64,000 nt of DNA. It comes from Promethearchaeota archaeon (GTDB lineage Archaea > Asgardarchaeota > Thorarchaeia > Thorarchaeales > Thorarchaeaceae). Shown here piece by piece: positions 53,912 through 63,794 of the stretch. Positions within the stretch are counted from its first letter, which is position 1. Every line of letters begins with the position of its first letter. Position numbers and translations under genes: made by a program. The notes below the pieces were generated by a model. That model was not told the DNA's origin. It ran no database searches and saw nothing but the letters and a program-made list of their open reading frames with translations. The stretch lies in NCBI GenBank assembly GCA_014728035.1, contig WJMJ01000128.1, positions 16,139 through 80,138 on the forward strand, written 5' to 3'.

Positions 53912-56131
53912 CTATCTCATGGCCACTCTGAATTGGTCAGAGAGTATGGAAACACTTCGGATATTTGTACCGCTGAATACCACAGGTATACAAACTCTTT
54001 CTTTGCTTACTCCCGCTGAGAAAGCAACTCGAATCTCATCCTTTCTGAAGAGAACGAATGTGAAATCATCTTCGTGTCGTAAAGAATCGATATGTAATCC
54101 TTTGTTAAATAGAACAGTAGCAATCTGTTCAATCAAATCCCAAGGATCTACATCTTCAGCTTCAATTAGTACAGTTTCACGTTCAACGGATTCAGTAGGA
54201 AATAGAAATTCATGTGAAGCTCTAGAATAGAGTACCTTTCTAGTCATAGCTTTTGAAAGGAGTGATGTCTGCAGATTCCCGAAACGTCGTACTGCAATAT
54301 CTGATACATCAATGACAGGCTCACTATCATCAGGAAACTCTTCAATTATTGGCTCATCAACAATTGATTTCTCAAGTTCAACAACTTCTCTTGGTGATGT
54401 TTCTTCCGTTATTGAGAACTGTTGCTGTTTTTGTTCAAAGAGCTTGGTAACATAATCCTGAATCCAGCTATCTAAAACCTCCCAATCTTCTCTACTTAGC
54501 TTAACAGGTGGACGAGGGACATCAGGTAAATCGGGCAAGTCCTCATCAATGTATTCAGGTATATCTTCAGCGGGTTCTTCAATTTCTTCATCATCTGAAG
54601 CGGCATCTTCAATATCATGTATTGGCACCTCGTCATCAAAATCATCATGAGGTGTTAGCTTTGCTGCTTCGAACAATCCTGAAAGCCGATCAGTGCCTCC
54701 ATGTTGAGACATTCTTGGTCGTATCTTTAGAATGAAGCCTCGTTTATTCTCGGTTGTCTGATCAAACAGTAATGCAACACCACGTGGCAAGCTACTAATG
54801 AACACTTTATCTTTAAACTGCTCAGGCATGACTGCTGGGGCCCGTTGTTGGAGCGCTCTGATATCATTATCATGTGATAACGAATGAGAGAGAATAATAT
54901 CAGATTGGGATATTGCATCATCAGCAACTGCTGATGGCTGCTGTGTACACAACACAAGACTGCATCCAAATCTCCGACCAAGTTTAGCATAGCTGATGAT
55001 TGCATCTTTTGCAGGAGTGTCTCCCGTTCTGGGAACGAGAGTATGAGCTTCATCTACAATTAGCCAAGTTGGAGGGAGTTCCTCACGAGCACTGGTGCCA
55101 TCATCAGTCCAAGTCATTCGATAAGTTAGGACTTGCCTACAGAGCATATTTGTAAGAATCGCAAGTACCGATTCCGCGTCCGAACCAAGAGGAGCGACAT
55201 CAATTACCGTAATCTGACCACCGATAGCTAAATCTTGAGCGCTAGTTCCACCAGGATGGAAAACACCTAGTCGGTCAGCCCTACGAAGACGCTGAATCAT
55301 CGCGGTCTGTGTGGAAGCCTTGTAAAGCTCTTGAATTGAAGGATCTCGTTCAATGACACGAATCATATCTTTGATACTAAAATCACGAACAGCTGACTGT
55401 TTTTCTCCATCTTCCAGCGTATACCCATGTCGAAGGCTATCAATGATGTCTCCAATGAGGTTCTCCATTGTGGTACTCAGCTGACCACCTTTCTCTAAGA
55501 CATATCCCCAATCCGAATCAGATAATTCTCTGGGGCTGATAGCTAACGGGAACAAGCGAGCTTTTTTCTTAACTTCATCTGGCAATCCAGCATATGTACG
55601 ACGGGGGATATAGACAGAAACGGGGAATCCTTTAGCTTCAAAACCCCATTTCTTCAGCAGGTCAATCTGGCCTACATTTTCTTCAACCATCTGACGAAAT
55701 ACATCAACTGTATCAATAATGACTCCAGCAACTTCGATATGAGACCGTTCCATCGCTAGAGCTAGTTCTTCAGCGATTATGCCGAGTGTGTATGATTTAC
55801 CGGAACCTCTTTTACCAGCTACAAACATAACATGAGGACTAACTAGGTCTAAGAGAACTGGAGTGCCTAGAAGAGAGGTGAGAACGTCATCGCTGGCCTC
55901 TGATACCGCTCCAAGCATACCTAAACCAACTGGACCGTACTTTTTGTGGAAAGAGTTTGATCTTCCGACTATCACACCAGTCCCTGGATCGACCAATACG
56001 TCTAGTTGCTCCTTTACTCTTGGATGATATTCAAGAGTTTCTTCGGAGATCAAGCGAACGGGATCATAGTCTTTCTCAGATTCAGTGTCATCTTGTTCAG
56101 AGATATCTTGCATATCTTGTTCTTCATCCAT
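53912..56131 (-). CDS. HerA-like ATPase with acidic linker and extra C-terminal domain
   Basis: The protein has 739 residues. The ATPase core has Walker A GKRGSGKS (near residue 105), Walker B WLIVDEAHTLVPR, the R-finger-like LGRRFG and CTQQPSAV. This is the HerA/FtsK-like fold that pumps DNA as a hexamer, with NurA in archaeal end resection. Residues ~500-560 are strongly acidic (DDEEIEEPAEDIPEY). The last ~150 residues form a separate α/β domain. No nurA is next to it. A GAGGG site precedes the ATG. Confidence 0.82.
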   Translation of the reverse strand: MDEEQDMQDISEQDDTESEKDYDPVRLISEETLEYHPRVKEQLDVLVDPGTGVIVGRSNSFHKKYGPVGLGMLGAVSEASDDVLTSLLGTPVLLDLVSPHVMFVAGKRGSGKSYTLGIIAEELALAMERSHIEVAGVIIDTVDVFRQMVEENVGQIDLLKKWGFEAKGFPVSVYIPRRTYAGLPDEVKKKARLFPLAISPRELSDSDWGYVLEKGGQLSTTMENLIGDIIDSLRHGYTLEDGEKQSAVRDFSIKDMIRVIERDPSIQELYKASTQTAMIQRLRRADRLGVFHPGGTSAQDLAIGGQITVIDVAPLGSDAESVLAILTNMLCRQVLTYRMTWTDDGTSAREELPPTWLIVDEAHTLVPRTGDTPAKDAIISYAKLGRRFGCSLVLCTQQPSAVADDAISQSDIILSHSLSHDNDIRALQQRAPAVMPEQFKDKVFISSLPRGVALLFDQTTENKRGFILKIRPRMSQHGGTDRLSGLFEAAKLTPHDDFDDEVPIHDIEDAASDDEEIEEPAEDIPEYIDEDLPDLPDVPRPPVKLSREDWEVLDSWIQDYVTKLFEQKQQQFSITEETSPREVVELEKSIVDEPIIEEFPDDSEPVIDVSDIAVRRFGNLQTSLLSKAMTRKVLYSRASHEFLFPTESVERETVLIEAEDVDPWDLIEQIATVLFNKGLHIDSLRHEDDFTFVLFRKDEIRVAFSAGVSKERVCIPVVFSGTNIRSVSILSDQFRVAMR

Positions 56132-56235
56132 AGAGGTTCCCTCTTAATCAAGACAGGTTCGGAAACGGATAAAGTTTTGCAGGCACGCGCCGCTACTCAG
56201 CAACACTCAAAACCAATAGCCGTGGAAGTAGACTC

Positions 56236-57021
56236 ATGCCAGACAGAATTGAAGACGGTTCTTATGTCTATATTTTTCTCGACCATCGAAGAAACTGGAT
56301 TAAACAGGTCAGGGCAGGAAAGAAGTTTCATACGAACAAAGGAATCATCGATTACGACGACATCATAGGAAGGCCATTTGGACTCAAAGTCGAGAGCCAT
56401 TCAGGTAAGACCTTTCAAATCCACAGGCCGAGTCAAACAGACATTCAGATAGCTATGGGGCGAAATACGCAGATTATCTATCCTAAAGATGCAGGAACAA
56501 TTCTAATTGAAGCTGATATTCATTCCGGATGCCGAGTAGTTGAATCAGGTACAGGCTCAGGAGCACTCACCAGTATTCTGGCAAATGCGGTGGGAGAAAA
56601 TGGACACGTTTACACTTACGAAATTCGAGAGGACTGGCATAATGGTGCAAAAAAGAATCTCTCAAAATACGCAGACATGGATAGAATAACTATGCATCAT
56701 CAGGATATTCTAGAGGGAATTCAGGAAACAAATCTCGATGCAGTAGTATTGGATCTTGCCACACCTTGGTTACTTGTCGATGAGATTCATCGCGTGCTGA
56801 AACCAAGTCGATACATAGCAAGCTATAGTCCAACAATTGAACAAGTCATGAAAACCTGTAAAGCCATGGGAGAAAGTGGAAAATGGGGAATGATAAAAAC
56901 TCTTGAAGTTCTTCAGCGTGAGATTATGGTTCGAGAAAATAAGACCAGACCAACAACATGGATGGTTGGACATACAGGATACATGACTTTTGGTCGCACA
57001 CTAGCAGAAAGTGAAGAATGA
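56236..57021 (+). CDS. trmI: tRNA (adenine-N1)-methyltransferase, TrmI type
   Basis: The protein has 261 residues. The small N-terminal β-domain is followed by a Rossmann methyltransferase: VVESGTGSGALTSILA (SAM motif I), YEIREDWHNGAKKNL, LDAVVLDLATPW (motif IV) and the C-terminal HTGYMTFGR. It forms m1A at position 57/58 of the tRNA T-loop. Read from an ATG at 56236; it is divergent from the HerA gene. Confidence 0.92.
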   Translation: MPDRIEDGSYVYIFLDHRRNWIKQVRAGKKFHTNKGIIDYDDIIGRPFGLKVESHSGKTFQIHRPSQTDIQIAMGRNTQIIYPKDAGTILIEADIHSGCRVVESGTGSGALTSILANAVGENGHVYTYEIREDWHNGAKKNLSKYADMDRITMHHQDILEGIQETNLDAVVLDLATPWLLVDEIHRVLKPSRYIASYSPTIEQVMKTCKAMGESGKWGMIKTLEVLQREIMVRENKTRPTTWMVGHTGYMTFGRTLAESEE

Positions 57022-57081
57022 TGGGACTGTTCTTCAATTAATCATTTCAACTAAAAACTTATAACCATTTGAAGCTACAGT

Positions 57082-57146
57082 AACTTGTTGACGGTTGTCG
57101 ATTGTTGTCGATTATTGTTGACGACATTGACCGTTTTCAACAAGTT
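57082..57146 (+). promoter_or_regulatory. Long imperfect hairpin in the leader of the 57190 operon
   Basis: Outer arms AACTTGTTGA (57082-57091) and TCAACAAGTT (57137-57146) are perfect complements. ACGGT/ACCGT and TGTCG/CGACA extend the stem with small bulges. The loop holds TTGTCGATT-type repeats. It lies 44 bases before the ATG at 57190. Confidence 0.5.
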
Positions 57147-57189
57147 GTGCGGGACCATAAGTCACAAAATACGATTAGAGGTACGAATA

Positions 57190-57561
57190 ATGGGTTATCA
57201 TCATAAGCGGGAAACCTGTGCTAAAGGCACCAAAGAGGTTCTTGAGAATATCTTGAAATCTCGAAAGTCTGAATACGAGATTCTAGGTTCAACAGAAGCA
57301 ATCCAGGTTGGAAGCCCAATTGAAGAAATAGTAGAGGAAGAAGCAGTAACAAATATTCTTCCCGGTGAAACAGAAGATATCATTGAAGAATCGGACCAAG
57401 TAGATGTAGAATCCACTGAAGAATTAAACGAGCTAGATTCACTCGTTGAATACAAAGCCATGATACCAGTAGATCTGCCTACCAAGGATGCTAAAGACGA
57501 ATACGAGAAGAAGCAGAAGAAAAGAAATTACATCGAGTTTCGATTTGATTATGCTCGATAA
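57190..57561 (+). CDS. Acidic hypothetical protein
   Basis: The protein has 123 residues from an ATG with GAGGT eight bases upstream; the upstream in-frame extension covers the hairpin and is not coding. The N-terminus is basic (GYHHKRETCAKGTKEV), the middle is strongly acidic (EEIVEEEAVTNILPGE) and the end is rich in Lys. No family recognised. It is followed 17 bases later by the HTH gene and is probably cotranscribed. Confidence 0.6.
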   Translation: MGYHHKRETCAKGTKEVLENILKSRKSEYEILGSTEAIQVGSPIEEIVEEEAVTNILPGETEDIIEESDQVDVESTEELNELDSLVEYKAMIPVDLPTKDAKDEYEKKQKKRNYIEFRFDYAR

Positions 57562-57578
57562 TTAGAGAGGGGACAAGA

Positions 57579-57953
57579 TTGGATAGGGATACAGAAATCC
57601 AACAACTAAAGGAAGAAATATTGTCCCTGAAAAAGACAGTCATGGACTTGAAAGGGGTCATTACCGACCTTAAGTCACAAGTCATTGAAAAAGAACCACA
57701 AAGACCATCTCCAGAGGTTGGGAGATACGACATGTTTCCAAACCAAGATTGCATCGAACGTGATGCCAGCTGGGACAGATTATTGAATTTTCTGTATGAT
57801 GCCGAAAAAGGTCTGACAACTACTGAACTCGCTCAGCAGTGGGGGCGGTCGCGTTCACGGACAAGCGAGGTGTTGAATCAGCTTGTTGAAGAAGGGCATC
57901 TGGTAAAATATCGAGATGGTCGAAGAATGAAGTTTCGAGCAATTGAGGATTAG
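57579..57953 (+). CDS. Coiled-coil winged-helix regulator
   Basis: The protein has 124 residues, TTG start with GAGGGG six bases upstream. Residues ~5-40 are a coiled coil (IQQLKEEILSLKKTVMDL). Residues ~70-124 are a MarR-like winged helix (TTTELAQQWGRSRSRTSEVL, then a GRR wing). It probably binds DNA as a dimer or trimer. The dyad at 57082 in front of the operon is a possible target. Confidence 0.72.
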   Translation: MDRDTEIQQLKEEILSLKKTVMDLKGVITDLKSQVIEKEPQRPSPEVGRYDMFPNQDCIERDASWDRLLNFLYDAEKGLTTTELAQQWGRSRSRTSEVLNQLVEEGHLVKYRDGRRMKFRAIED

Positions 57954-58084
57954 TCCCCTCAATTGCAATACCAACATGTTTTTTGCGCATTTTTTTGAGA
58001 TTTTTATGTAACAACCCAGTTATTCTTAAGTAGAATGAGAAGCGCGTATTCTTAATACTTACCTCCTCTTGAGGGTGTTCTCTA

Positions 58085-60409
58085 TTGGGTAATGAATTTA
58101 GAAAAGATAAAAGCGGTTCCGAAAAAAACCCTGATGTCAAAGTATACACAAGTCAGCTCTTTGAATTAAATCTACATGCTCAGGATGCTGTTAGAAGTTT
58201 TGTCCTTCACGATATTGATGATGTAGAAGGAGTTGAAATGAAACGAATAGCTATGCATGATGCTTTTACTGATTTGTATCAGGGTATTGCCTCCTTTAGT
58301 GAAGAAAGTATGGGAGAAGAATTTGATGTTGCGTTCCTTAGAGATCGCGTGGCCCAATCAGAAGGAGAACAAAAGGAACAATTTGAACAAGCATTGAAAA
58401 GTCTTCAAGAGCAGATCCAAACAAATTTGGCAAATATATGGATGGCAAGAGTGATGGCATGGCTTCACCAAGCTGCTGCTGCCAGTGGTCCATTTATCGA
58501 AGACGAACATGAAGAAAAAAATGATACTGCAAAGAAAACCTTAGCTGCAGTATATACTATGCTCGAAAAACCATTTTCTGCAGTACCTAAGAAAGTAGAT
58601 GGAACTCAGAAACTTAGACGTGTTGCATTAGGACACAAAGCATATAGCTTACTTTCGGATGCGGATGCAGACGAAAAGATTCTTGCTGAAATCTCAGGAA
58701 AGAACAAATCTGCAGAAGCTGAATTCTATGATGAATTTCTCAATGAGTTGATTGGTGTTGAGAGTACATTTCGACAAGCGTTCAATCCGTTTGATGAACT
58801 CATATGGAGAGACATGCTTAGTTCATATATTTTTGAGAAAGCTACTGATCTCTACAATGAAGCACTTCCGTTTTTTGAAAAAACCACAAACGGATATCAA
58901 CAAACTATTGGTACAATAAAATCATGGAAACAGAATACTGCAGGACTCAGTGAGGTCTACTTAGCAATGACCTATAATGATATAGCCGATGCACAAATGC
59001 GTGCTGGAAATCTAGAAGATGCTTCAAAACTATATACATCAGCTTCTGATGCATTTGGAAGAGCTGAGAAGTGCTTCAAGAAAGTGGTGAGTCTCGCACC
59101 AAATGCAGAGCAATCAAGGATAGACAAGGAACACAAGAAAGCACAAGCATTATTCTGTTCTGCAGAAACGTCCGTCAAAACACTTACCGATTTACTTGAA
59201 ATGAATAATCGCGAGGAGGCACTGGTTGTTCTCAAGGAGATATTCAGAGACCTGAAAAAAGCTAGCAAATTATCAAAGACCCGTGAGCTTACTAGTGCCA
59301 TCAAAGAGAATCTGAAGACCTTTTCATTCGTTGAAGAACTCATCAAAAAGAACACTGACGAAGATATTAGCGGAGTCATCACACAAATTTCCTTTGCTAA
59401 GGATCTTAGAAAAACAGGTCTAATAGAAGATGTACAAAAATCACTCGATGATGCACAAAAGAATATGAGCAACAACCCTTCAGACGCTCTTGAAGCCATT
59501 AGAGAGGCTTTGAATAGTTTGGGAATCCTCCTAAGTCTTGAAAGTGAAGATGAAGAGGTAGGTGACTTGCGCAACAAGACATTAGCTCTGTTGAATAACG
59601 TAAAATATGTCATTCAATTTCAACTGAGCTCACAACTTCAAACTGGCACCAAATTCATCATGTCAAGAATTCTTGAAAACCTCCATGCAGAAGAGGCCGC
59701 CTCCTACTATCAAATAATCGGTCAAGAGCCAGTTGCATCAGAACTAAAGGATCTTGGAAAATTGGCGCTAGCGACAGCTTATGCCTCGGAAGCTCAGACC
59801 TTTTCACGGCAGTCAGAACAGTGGGCTTTCCGGTCGCAAGTAGCACGAGTGAACACAGTCAAAGCACTTGGTGATGAGCTAGGCCAATTGGAAGCTGAAG
59901 GGTCAATGGATGGTACATTGAAGACCCATGATGAAACTATAAAACGCATCAATCAAGCAGTAGCATCTTTTGAATGTGCTGCAAATGAACTGAATAGTGT
60001 AGAGGGCGAAGCAATTCGTGAGAAAAACAATGTGGATGCCCAAGTCAAACAGCTCCAAGGAGTTGTTATGAAGCTTCGAGGAGACCTCAAACGACTCATG
60101 GGTGCAAAGAGCGATTTCATAGCAGAAATGTTCTATCTAAAAGGAGATATTACAAAGGCCAAGATACACTACTCCGATGCAAGCGATCAGTTACGAGAGG
60201 CAGTTGGAGCATATACAGGGGCTGCTGAATTATTCCAACAGTTAGGAGATATGCAATCAGCTAGAACTATTGGTAGTAGGGCTCAGACTACAGACCTAGT
60301 TGCCAGAAGTGTATGGGATAACAAGCAGAAGCTCGGTAGAGACCAAGACCCACTGCTTAAAGGAGAAGCTGAACTATCAGCTCTCTATATGGGAATCACT
60401 AACATGTAA
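58085..60409 (+). CDS. Large all-helical TPR-like protein (unknown)
   Basis: The protein has 774 residues, TTG start with GAGGGTG seven bases upstream. It is nearly all helical, with SNAP/TPR-like helix pairs such as YNDIADAQMRAGNLEDASKL and FYLKGDITKAKIHYSDASDQ. No enzymatic motif and no membrane segment. It may be a scaffold or an SNAP-like adaptor. Acidic and charged residues dominate. It is convergent with the ATPase subunit I gene. Function unknown. Confidence 0.65.
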   Translation: MGNEFRKDKSGSEKNPDVKVYTSQLFELNLHAQDAVRSFVLHDIDDVEGVEMKRIAMHDAFTDLYQGIASFSEESMGEEFDVAFLRDRVAQSEGEQKEQFEQALKSLQEQIQTNLANIWMARVMAWLHQAAAASGPFIEDEHEEKNDTAKKTLAAVYTMLEKPFSAVPKKVDGTQKLRRVALGHKAYSLLSDADADEKILAEISGKNKSAEAEFYDEFLNELIGVESTFRQAFNPFDELIWRDMLSSYIFEKATDLYNEALPFFEKTTNGYQQTIGTIKSWKQNTAGLSEVYLAMTYNDIADAQMRAGNLEDASKLYTSASDAFGRAEKCFKKVVSLAPNAEQSRIDKEHKKAQALFCSAETSVKTLTDLLEMNNREEALVVLKEIFRDLKKASKLSKTRELTSAIKENLKTFSFVEELIKKNTDEDISGVITQISFAKDLRKTGLIEDVQKSLDDAQKNMSNNPSDALEAIREALNSLGILLSLESEDEEVGDLRNKTLALLNNVKYVIQFQLSSQLQTGTKFIMSRILENLHAEEAASYYQIIGQEPVASELKDLGKLALATAYASEAQTFSRQSEQWAFRSQVARVNTVKALGDELGQLEAEGSMDGTLKTHDETIKRINQAVASFECAANELNSVEGEAIREKNNVDAQVKQLQGVVMKLRGDLKRLMGAKSDFIAEMFYLKGDITKAKIHYSDASDQLREAVGAYTGAAELFQQLGDMQSARTIGSRAQTTDLVARSVWDNKQKLGRDQDPLLKGEAELSALYMGITNM

Positions 60410-60462
60410 CTTGGAAAGAAGTGGATTCCATGCATGACTCACATTGTTTTCATGCATAGAAG

Positions 60463-62661
60463 TTAATTCACCGCATAGCCAGATTGTGTTGGAAGGTCGA
60501 AATCTTTTGATGGTGCCATGGTGTGTATCCGTTCAATTCTAAATGGTTCAAAAGGCACACCACCAGCATGATAGAACTTGCTAAACCATTCAACGAAATG
60601 TAATCTCAGAGTATGCATGAAAGCAAGTAATCCTTCCAAAATGCCGACTATGAGTGTACCCACTACAGCACCAAGTAGGGGCAGAAACGGTTGAACTTGT
60701 TCGGGACCATGAGCTCCTTCATGCCAGACCAATTCGGGAATGATTTCAACACCCAGAATCTCGATATGTGGAAAGGGTATGTTAAGAATTGGTGGGAGTA
60801 AAGTTATGAAGACCCCACTAAGAATAACATGAACTGTGTTCAATGCAAAAATTCGAGCGTAGCTGACAGTGTGGCTGATCATACCTAGCACACTTTCTAG
60901 CAAATGAACCATTCCGTCCATTCCACCCACAAAGGATAGCATCGCCATGATTACAAGAGGTATGATAAGCATGAAAATTGTGAATGTCTGGGCACCAACT
61001 GGTAATAGAGGATACACTCCATTATTACCTGAGCCATAGCCGATTCCCACAAAGGGTAACCACATATTCACGGCTCCAGCTGGATCAAACCATTTCTCTA
61101 TACTATTGTAGCTTACTCCAAAGAGGAGATTAACGAAACCAACGTAAAGCCAGAGATAAAATGCAGATATGCCAGCCTTTCGCATTTCATGGTGCTTGAC
61201 GTGATTATAGATACTAAGAAGAATGCCTAGTCCAATCTGAATAGCTCCAATTTCAATCGACAATTTCAACATATGTACTGCACGATAGGGGTTTGGATGA
61301 CCATGTTCATCAAGATGTGCAAAAATTGGCCATAACGGTTCAATAACAGTTTCAGCACCAAAAAAGCTGCCGAAGAGAAAACCACCTATCATGGCAAATA
61401 TCCCCATCATAATAAGGCCTTCAGCCCCAGCTTGGAGATATCCAAGCATAGAACCCCAGTCATCTCCTTTTTTCTTTGATCGCCAAGCTGCGATACCAAT
61501 AAGTAAAATCAAGAATCCTTGGCCAACATCAGCAAAGACCAAACCAAAAATGAGCGGAAAAGAAATCCACATTAGCTTCGTAGGGTCAAGGTCGTGTTTT
61601 GAAGGAGTACCGAAGGACTCTACTACCTTCTGGGTTGGTTTCATGAAATCTGGATTATCTAAATAAGTAGGTGATTCAGTTTCCGTAAAATCAGGTTCTT
61701 CGATATTAAGTACAAGAGCACTTCCGATATGCTTTTTCAAAATACTCTCCAAACGTTCTTCTTTTCCCTTTGGAATCCATCCCCAAGTCTTCACTGATTC
61801 TTCTGTATATACATAGAATCTACGAGCATCAAGTCGTCTGCGTTCGATATCCATTAATTCCCAAGCAACAGCTATTTTCGTTCTCCATTCCTTTCGAAGA
61901 TCATCTTTCCTCTGTTGTAGATCTGCAATCCTTTTCTTGATTTCAGAGATTCTTGAGATAGCATCTGAAAGAATTACCTCTGGAGACCCCTCAGATCCGT
62001 CTGGAATCGAAAAGGACTCAAAACCAAGAGCTGTGAGAATTCGTCCAACTGCAGATTGTAATGCTACTGGAACACTGATGGTTGCAACAGTTACTCCACG
62101 TTTCAAGTCAATGGAGCTGACTGCAAAGGAATCTTCAGTAACTTCCTTCAAGCTCCACTCTAACTCGGAGAACTTTGAGGTCTTAATGACTCCTGCAGTA
62201 GTATAAGTGTACTCGGTAGTGCCAATATAACCTGGGTCCAACCCTAAGGGTTCAAGATATTGGGCGACATCGCGAATGTTCATATATCTCTCAAGGTCCA
62301 TCTGCAGACTAACTAAATCTTTGTCAATCTCAAGAACCTCTGGTTCAACAGATCTAATCACATCACTAACATATTCAATAGAGCTAGAGAGTGTAGAATC
62401 ATCAATAGAAGCACGTTTGGATATTCCACGATCAAGTTCGATATCGAAAGTAGATGCAAGACGTTCAATTCGTTCTAAAGCGGCAATAGCTGTTGACTCG
62501 TCACGCGTCTTTTCAACAGTTGCTAAATTAGACCGCTTTCGAACATCGATGAACTCAAATAAACCGAATTCTTCCAGAGCAAGGGTCATTTGGCGATCCT
62601 TGTCCTTGTGCGATATGATCTTAGCCACTACCATTTTTGTGGGACTCATTTGTAGGCCCAT
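60463..62661 (-). CDS. atpI: A-type ATP synthase subunit I
   Basis: About 732 residues from an ATG with GGTGA eight bases upstream. The N-terminal ~380 residues are soluble, with coiled coils (ISEIKKRIADLQQRKDDLRK). The C-terminal half has about seven membrane helices. The conserved Arg region is near SHTVSYARIFAL. It is the stator subunit that carries the proton or sodium half-channel. It is encoded divergently from the H and E genes, which differs from the common H-I-K-E order. Confidence 0.93.
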   Translation of the reverse strand: MGLQMSPTKMVVAKIISHKDKDRQMTLALEEFGLFEFIDVRKRSNLATVEKTRDESTAIAALERIERLASTFDIELDRGISKRASIDDSTLSSSIEYVSDVIRSVEPEVLEIDKDLVSLQMDLERYMNIRDVAQYLEPLGLDPGYIGTTEYTYTTAGVIKTSKFSELEWSLKEVTEDSFAVSSIDLKRGVTVATISVPVALQSAVGRILTALGFESFSIPDGSEGSPEVILSDAISRISEIKKRIADLQQRKDDLRKEWRTKIAVAWELMDIERRRLDARRFYVYTEESVKTWGWIPKGKEERLESILKKHIGSALVLNIEEPDFTETESPTYLDNPDFMKPTQKVVESFGTPSKHDLDPTKLMWISFPLIFGLVFADVGQGFLILLIGIAAWRSKKKGDDWGSMLGYLQAGAEGLIMMGIFAMIGGFLFGSFFGAETVIEPLWPIFAHLDEHGHPNPYRAVHMLKLSIEIGAIQIGLGILLSIYNHVKHHEMRKAGISAFYLWLYVGFVNLLFGVSYNSIEKWFDPAGAVNMWLPFVGIGYGSGNNGVYPLLPVGAQTFTIFMLIIPLVIMAMLSFVGGMDGMVHLLESVLGMISHTVSYARIFALNTVHVILSGVFITLLPPILNIPFPHIEILGVEIIPELVWHEGAHGPEQVQPFLPLLGAVVGTLIVGILEGLLAFMHTLRLHFVEWFSKFYHAGGVPFEPFRIERIHTMAPSKDFDLPTQSGYAVN

Positions 62662-62851
62662 TTTCAGAATCACCCAAAACTGCAGGTTATGATGGAATCA
62701 TCCAGATGTGTGTGGTTCATCTAGACAACTATGAGCAACTAGCTGAATTGATAAATGTATTCCCAGAGGAAAAACATGAAGTAAGCCAGAAGTGAATCTT
62801 TATCAAGGTCATAGGTTAAGAGAGCTTATACGTATCTCGGAGAATGGAGTA

Positions 62852-63175
62852 ATGTCGTCCGCTCAAAATGAAATTGACAGAATCCATGAGGCTGAAGTTG
62901 AAGCACAACAAACTATCAAAGATGCTGAAGACCGAGCACGTGAGATTCGAGAAGAAACAGAGAAAGAAATCAAGACTATTCTAGAGGCTGCGGAAACAGA
63001 TGCAAAACGCGATGCTGAAAAGATGCTAAGTGACATCGAGAGTAGGAGAATGAGCATCGAAAGAGACATCCGGAAGGAAGTTGATGGTGAAATTGTATTA
63101 GTTAGAGACGAAGCATCAAGAAAGTCTTCTGACGCAGTGGATCTAGCTGTAAAAATCATGCTTGGAGAGGAGTAA
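62852..63175 (+). CDS. atpH: A-type ATP synthase subunit H
   Basis: About 107 residues from an ATG with GGAG nine bases upstream; upstream in-frame codons to 62792 lack a ribosome site. It is a single long coiled-coil helix (EAEVEAQQTIKDAEDRAREI) with a short C-terminal domain. It pairs with subunit E in the peripheral stalk. The atpE start follows within two bases. Confidence 0.88.
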   Translation: MSSAQNEIDRIHEAEVEAQQTIKDAEDRAREIREETEKEIKTILEAAETDAKRDAEKMLSDIESRRMSIERDIRKEVDGEIVLVRDEASRKSSDAVDLAVKIMLGEE

Positions 63176-63176
63176 A

Positions 63177-63794
63177 ATGTCCGGTGCTGATAACATCATT
63201 GATATGATTCGAGAGAAAGCCGAAAAAAAGGCTGAGAAAATCATACTCGATGCGGAAAGCCAGAAAACACTGCGTTTAAAGAGTGCTAAACAAAAAGCGG
63301 AAGAGATAGCAGAAGAGATACGTCAAAAGGCGGAAACCAAGACTAAATCTGAACTAAGCAAATACAAAGCAAGTGCCAAACTCAAGTCGAAATATCGATT
63401 TCTTGAAGTCAAAGAGGAATTAATTCAGAACGTACTATCAGAGATGCATAAACAACTTGAGAAGAAAGTTAAAAGTAAAAAATATGCAGATGTTCTGGAA
63501 AGTTTAGCAATCCAAGGAGGTGTATCATTAGGTGGAGGAAAGCTAGAGATAGTTCTCCCTTCAGACATTGGTACCAAACCGGATACAGATAAAATATCTA
63601 AAGAGGTCTCAAAGAAAACGGATGAAAAGACGACTGTGAAAATCTCAAAAGAAACAGTTCGTGCAACTGGCGGACTGATCATCCGAAAAGCAGATGGGAC
63701 AAAATGGGTAAACAATACATTCGAAGGACGACGTGAGCGTCTTGAGAACGAAATTCGAGATAAAATCGCATCCATTCTTTTTGTTAAAGGTTAA
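63177..63794 (+). CDS. atpE: A-type ATP synthase subunit E
   Basis: About 205 residues. The N-terminal coiled coil (KAEKIILDAESQKTLRLKSA) is followed by the globular C-terminal domain with GGLIIRKADGTKWVNNTFEG, a family signature. It forms the peripheral stalk with H. The start is set at the ATG at 63177 because an ideal GGAGAGGAG site lies just upstream; a TTG at 63162 is less likely. The K and C genes expected in this operon are not seen next to it. Confidence 0.93.
   Translation: MSGADNIIDMIREKAEKKAEKIILDAESQKTLRLKSAKQKAEEIAEEIRQKAETKTKSELSKYKASAKLKSKYRFLEVKEELIQNVLSEMHKQLEKKVKSKKYADVLESLAIQGGVSLGGGKLEIVLPSDIGTKPDTDKISKEVSKKTDEKTTVKISKETVRATGGLIIRKADGTKWVNNTFEGRRERLENEIRDKIASILFVKG

Noticed and set aside
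58972..59613. Long minus-strand frame inside the helical protein gene
   Set aside because: Ser/Phe/Leu-rich antisense shadow of a charged helical protein with no ribosome site.
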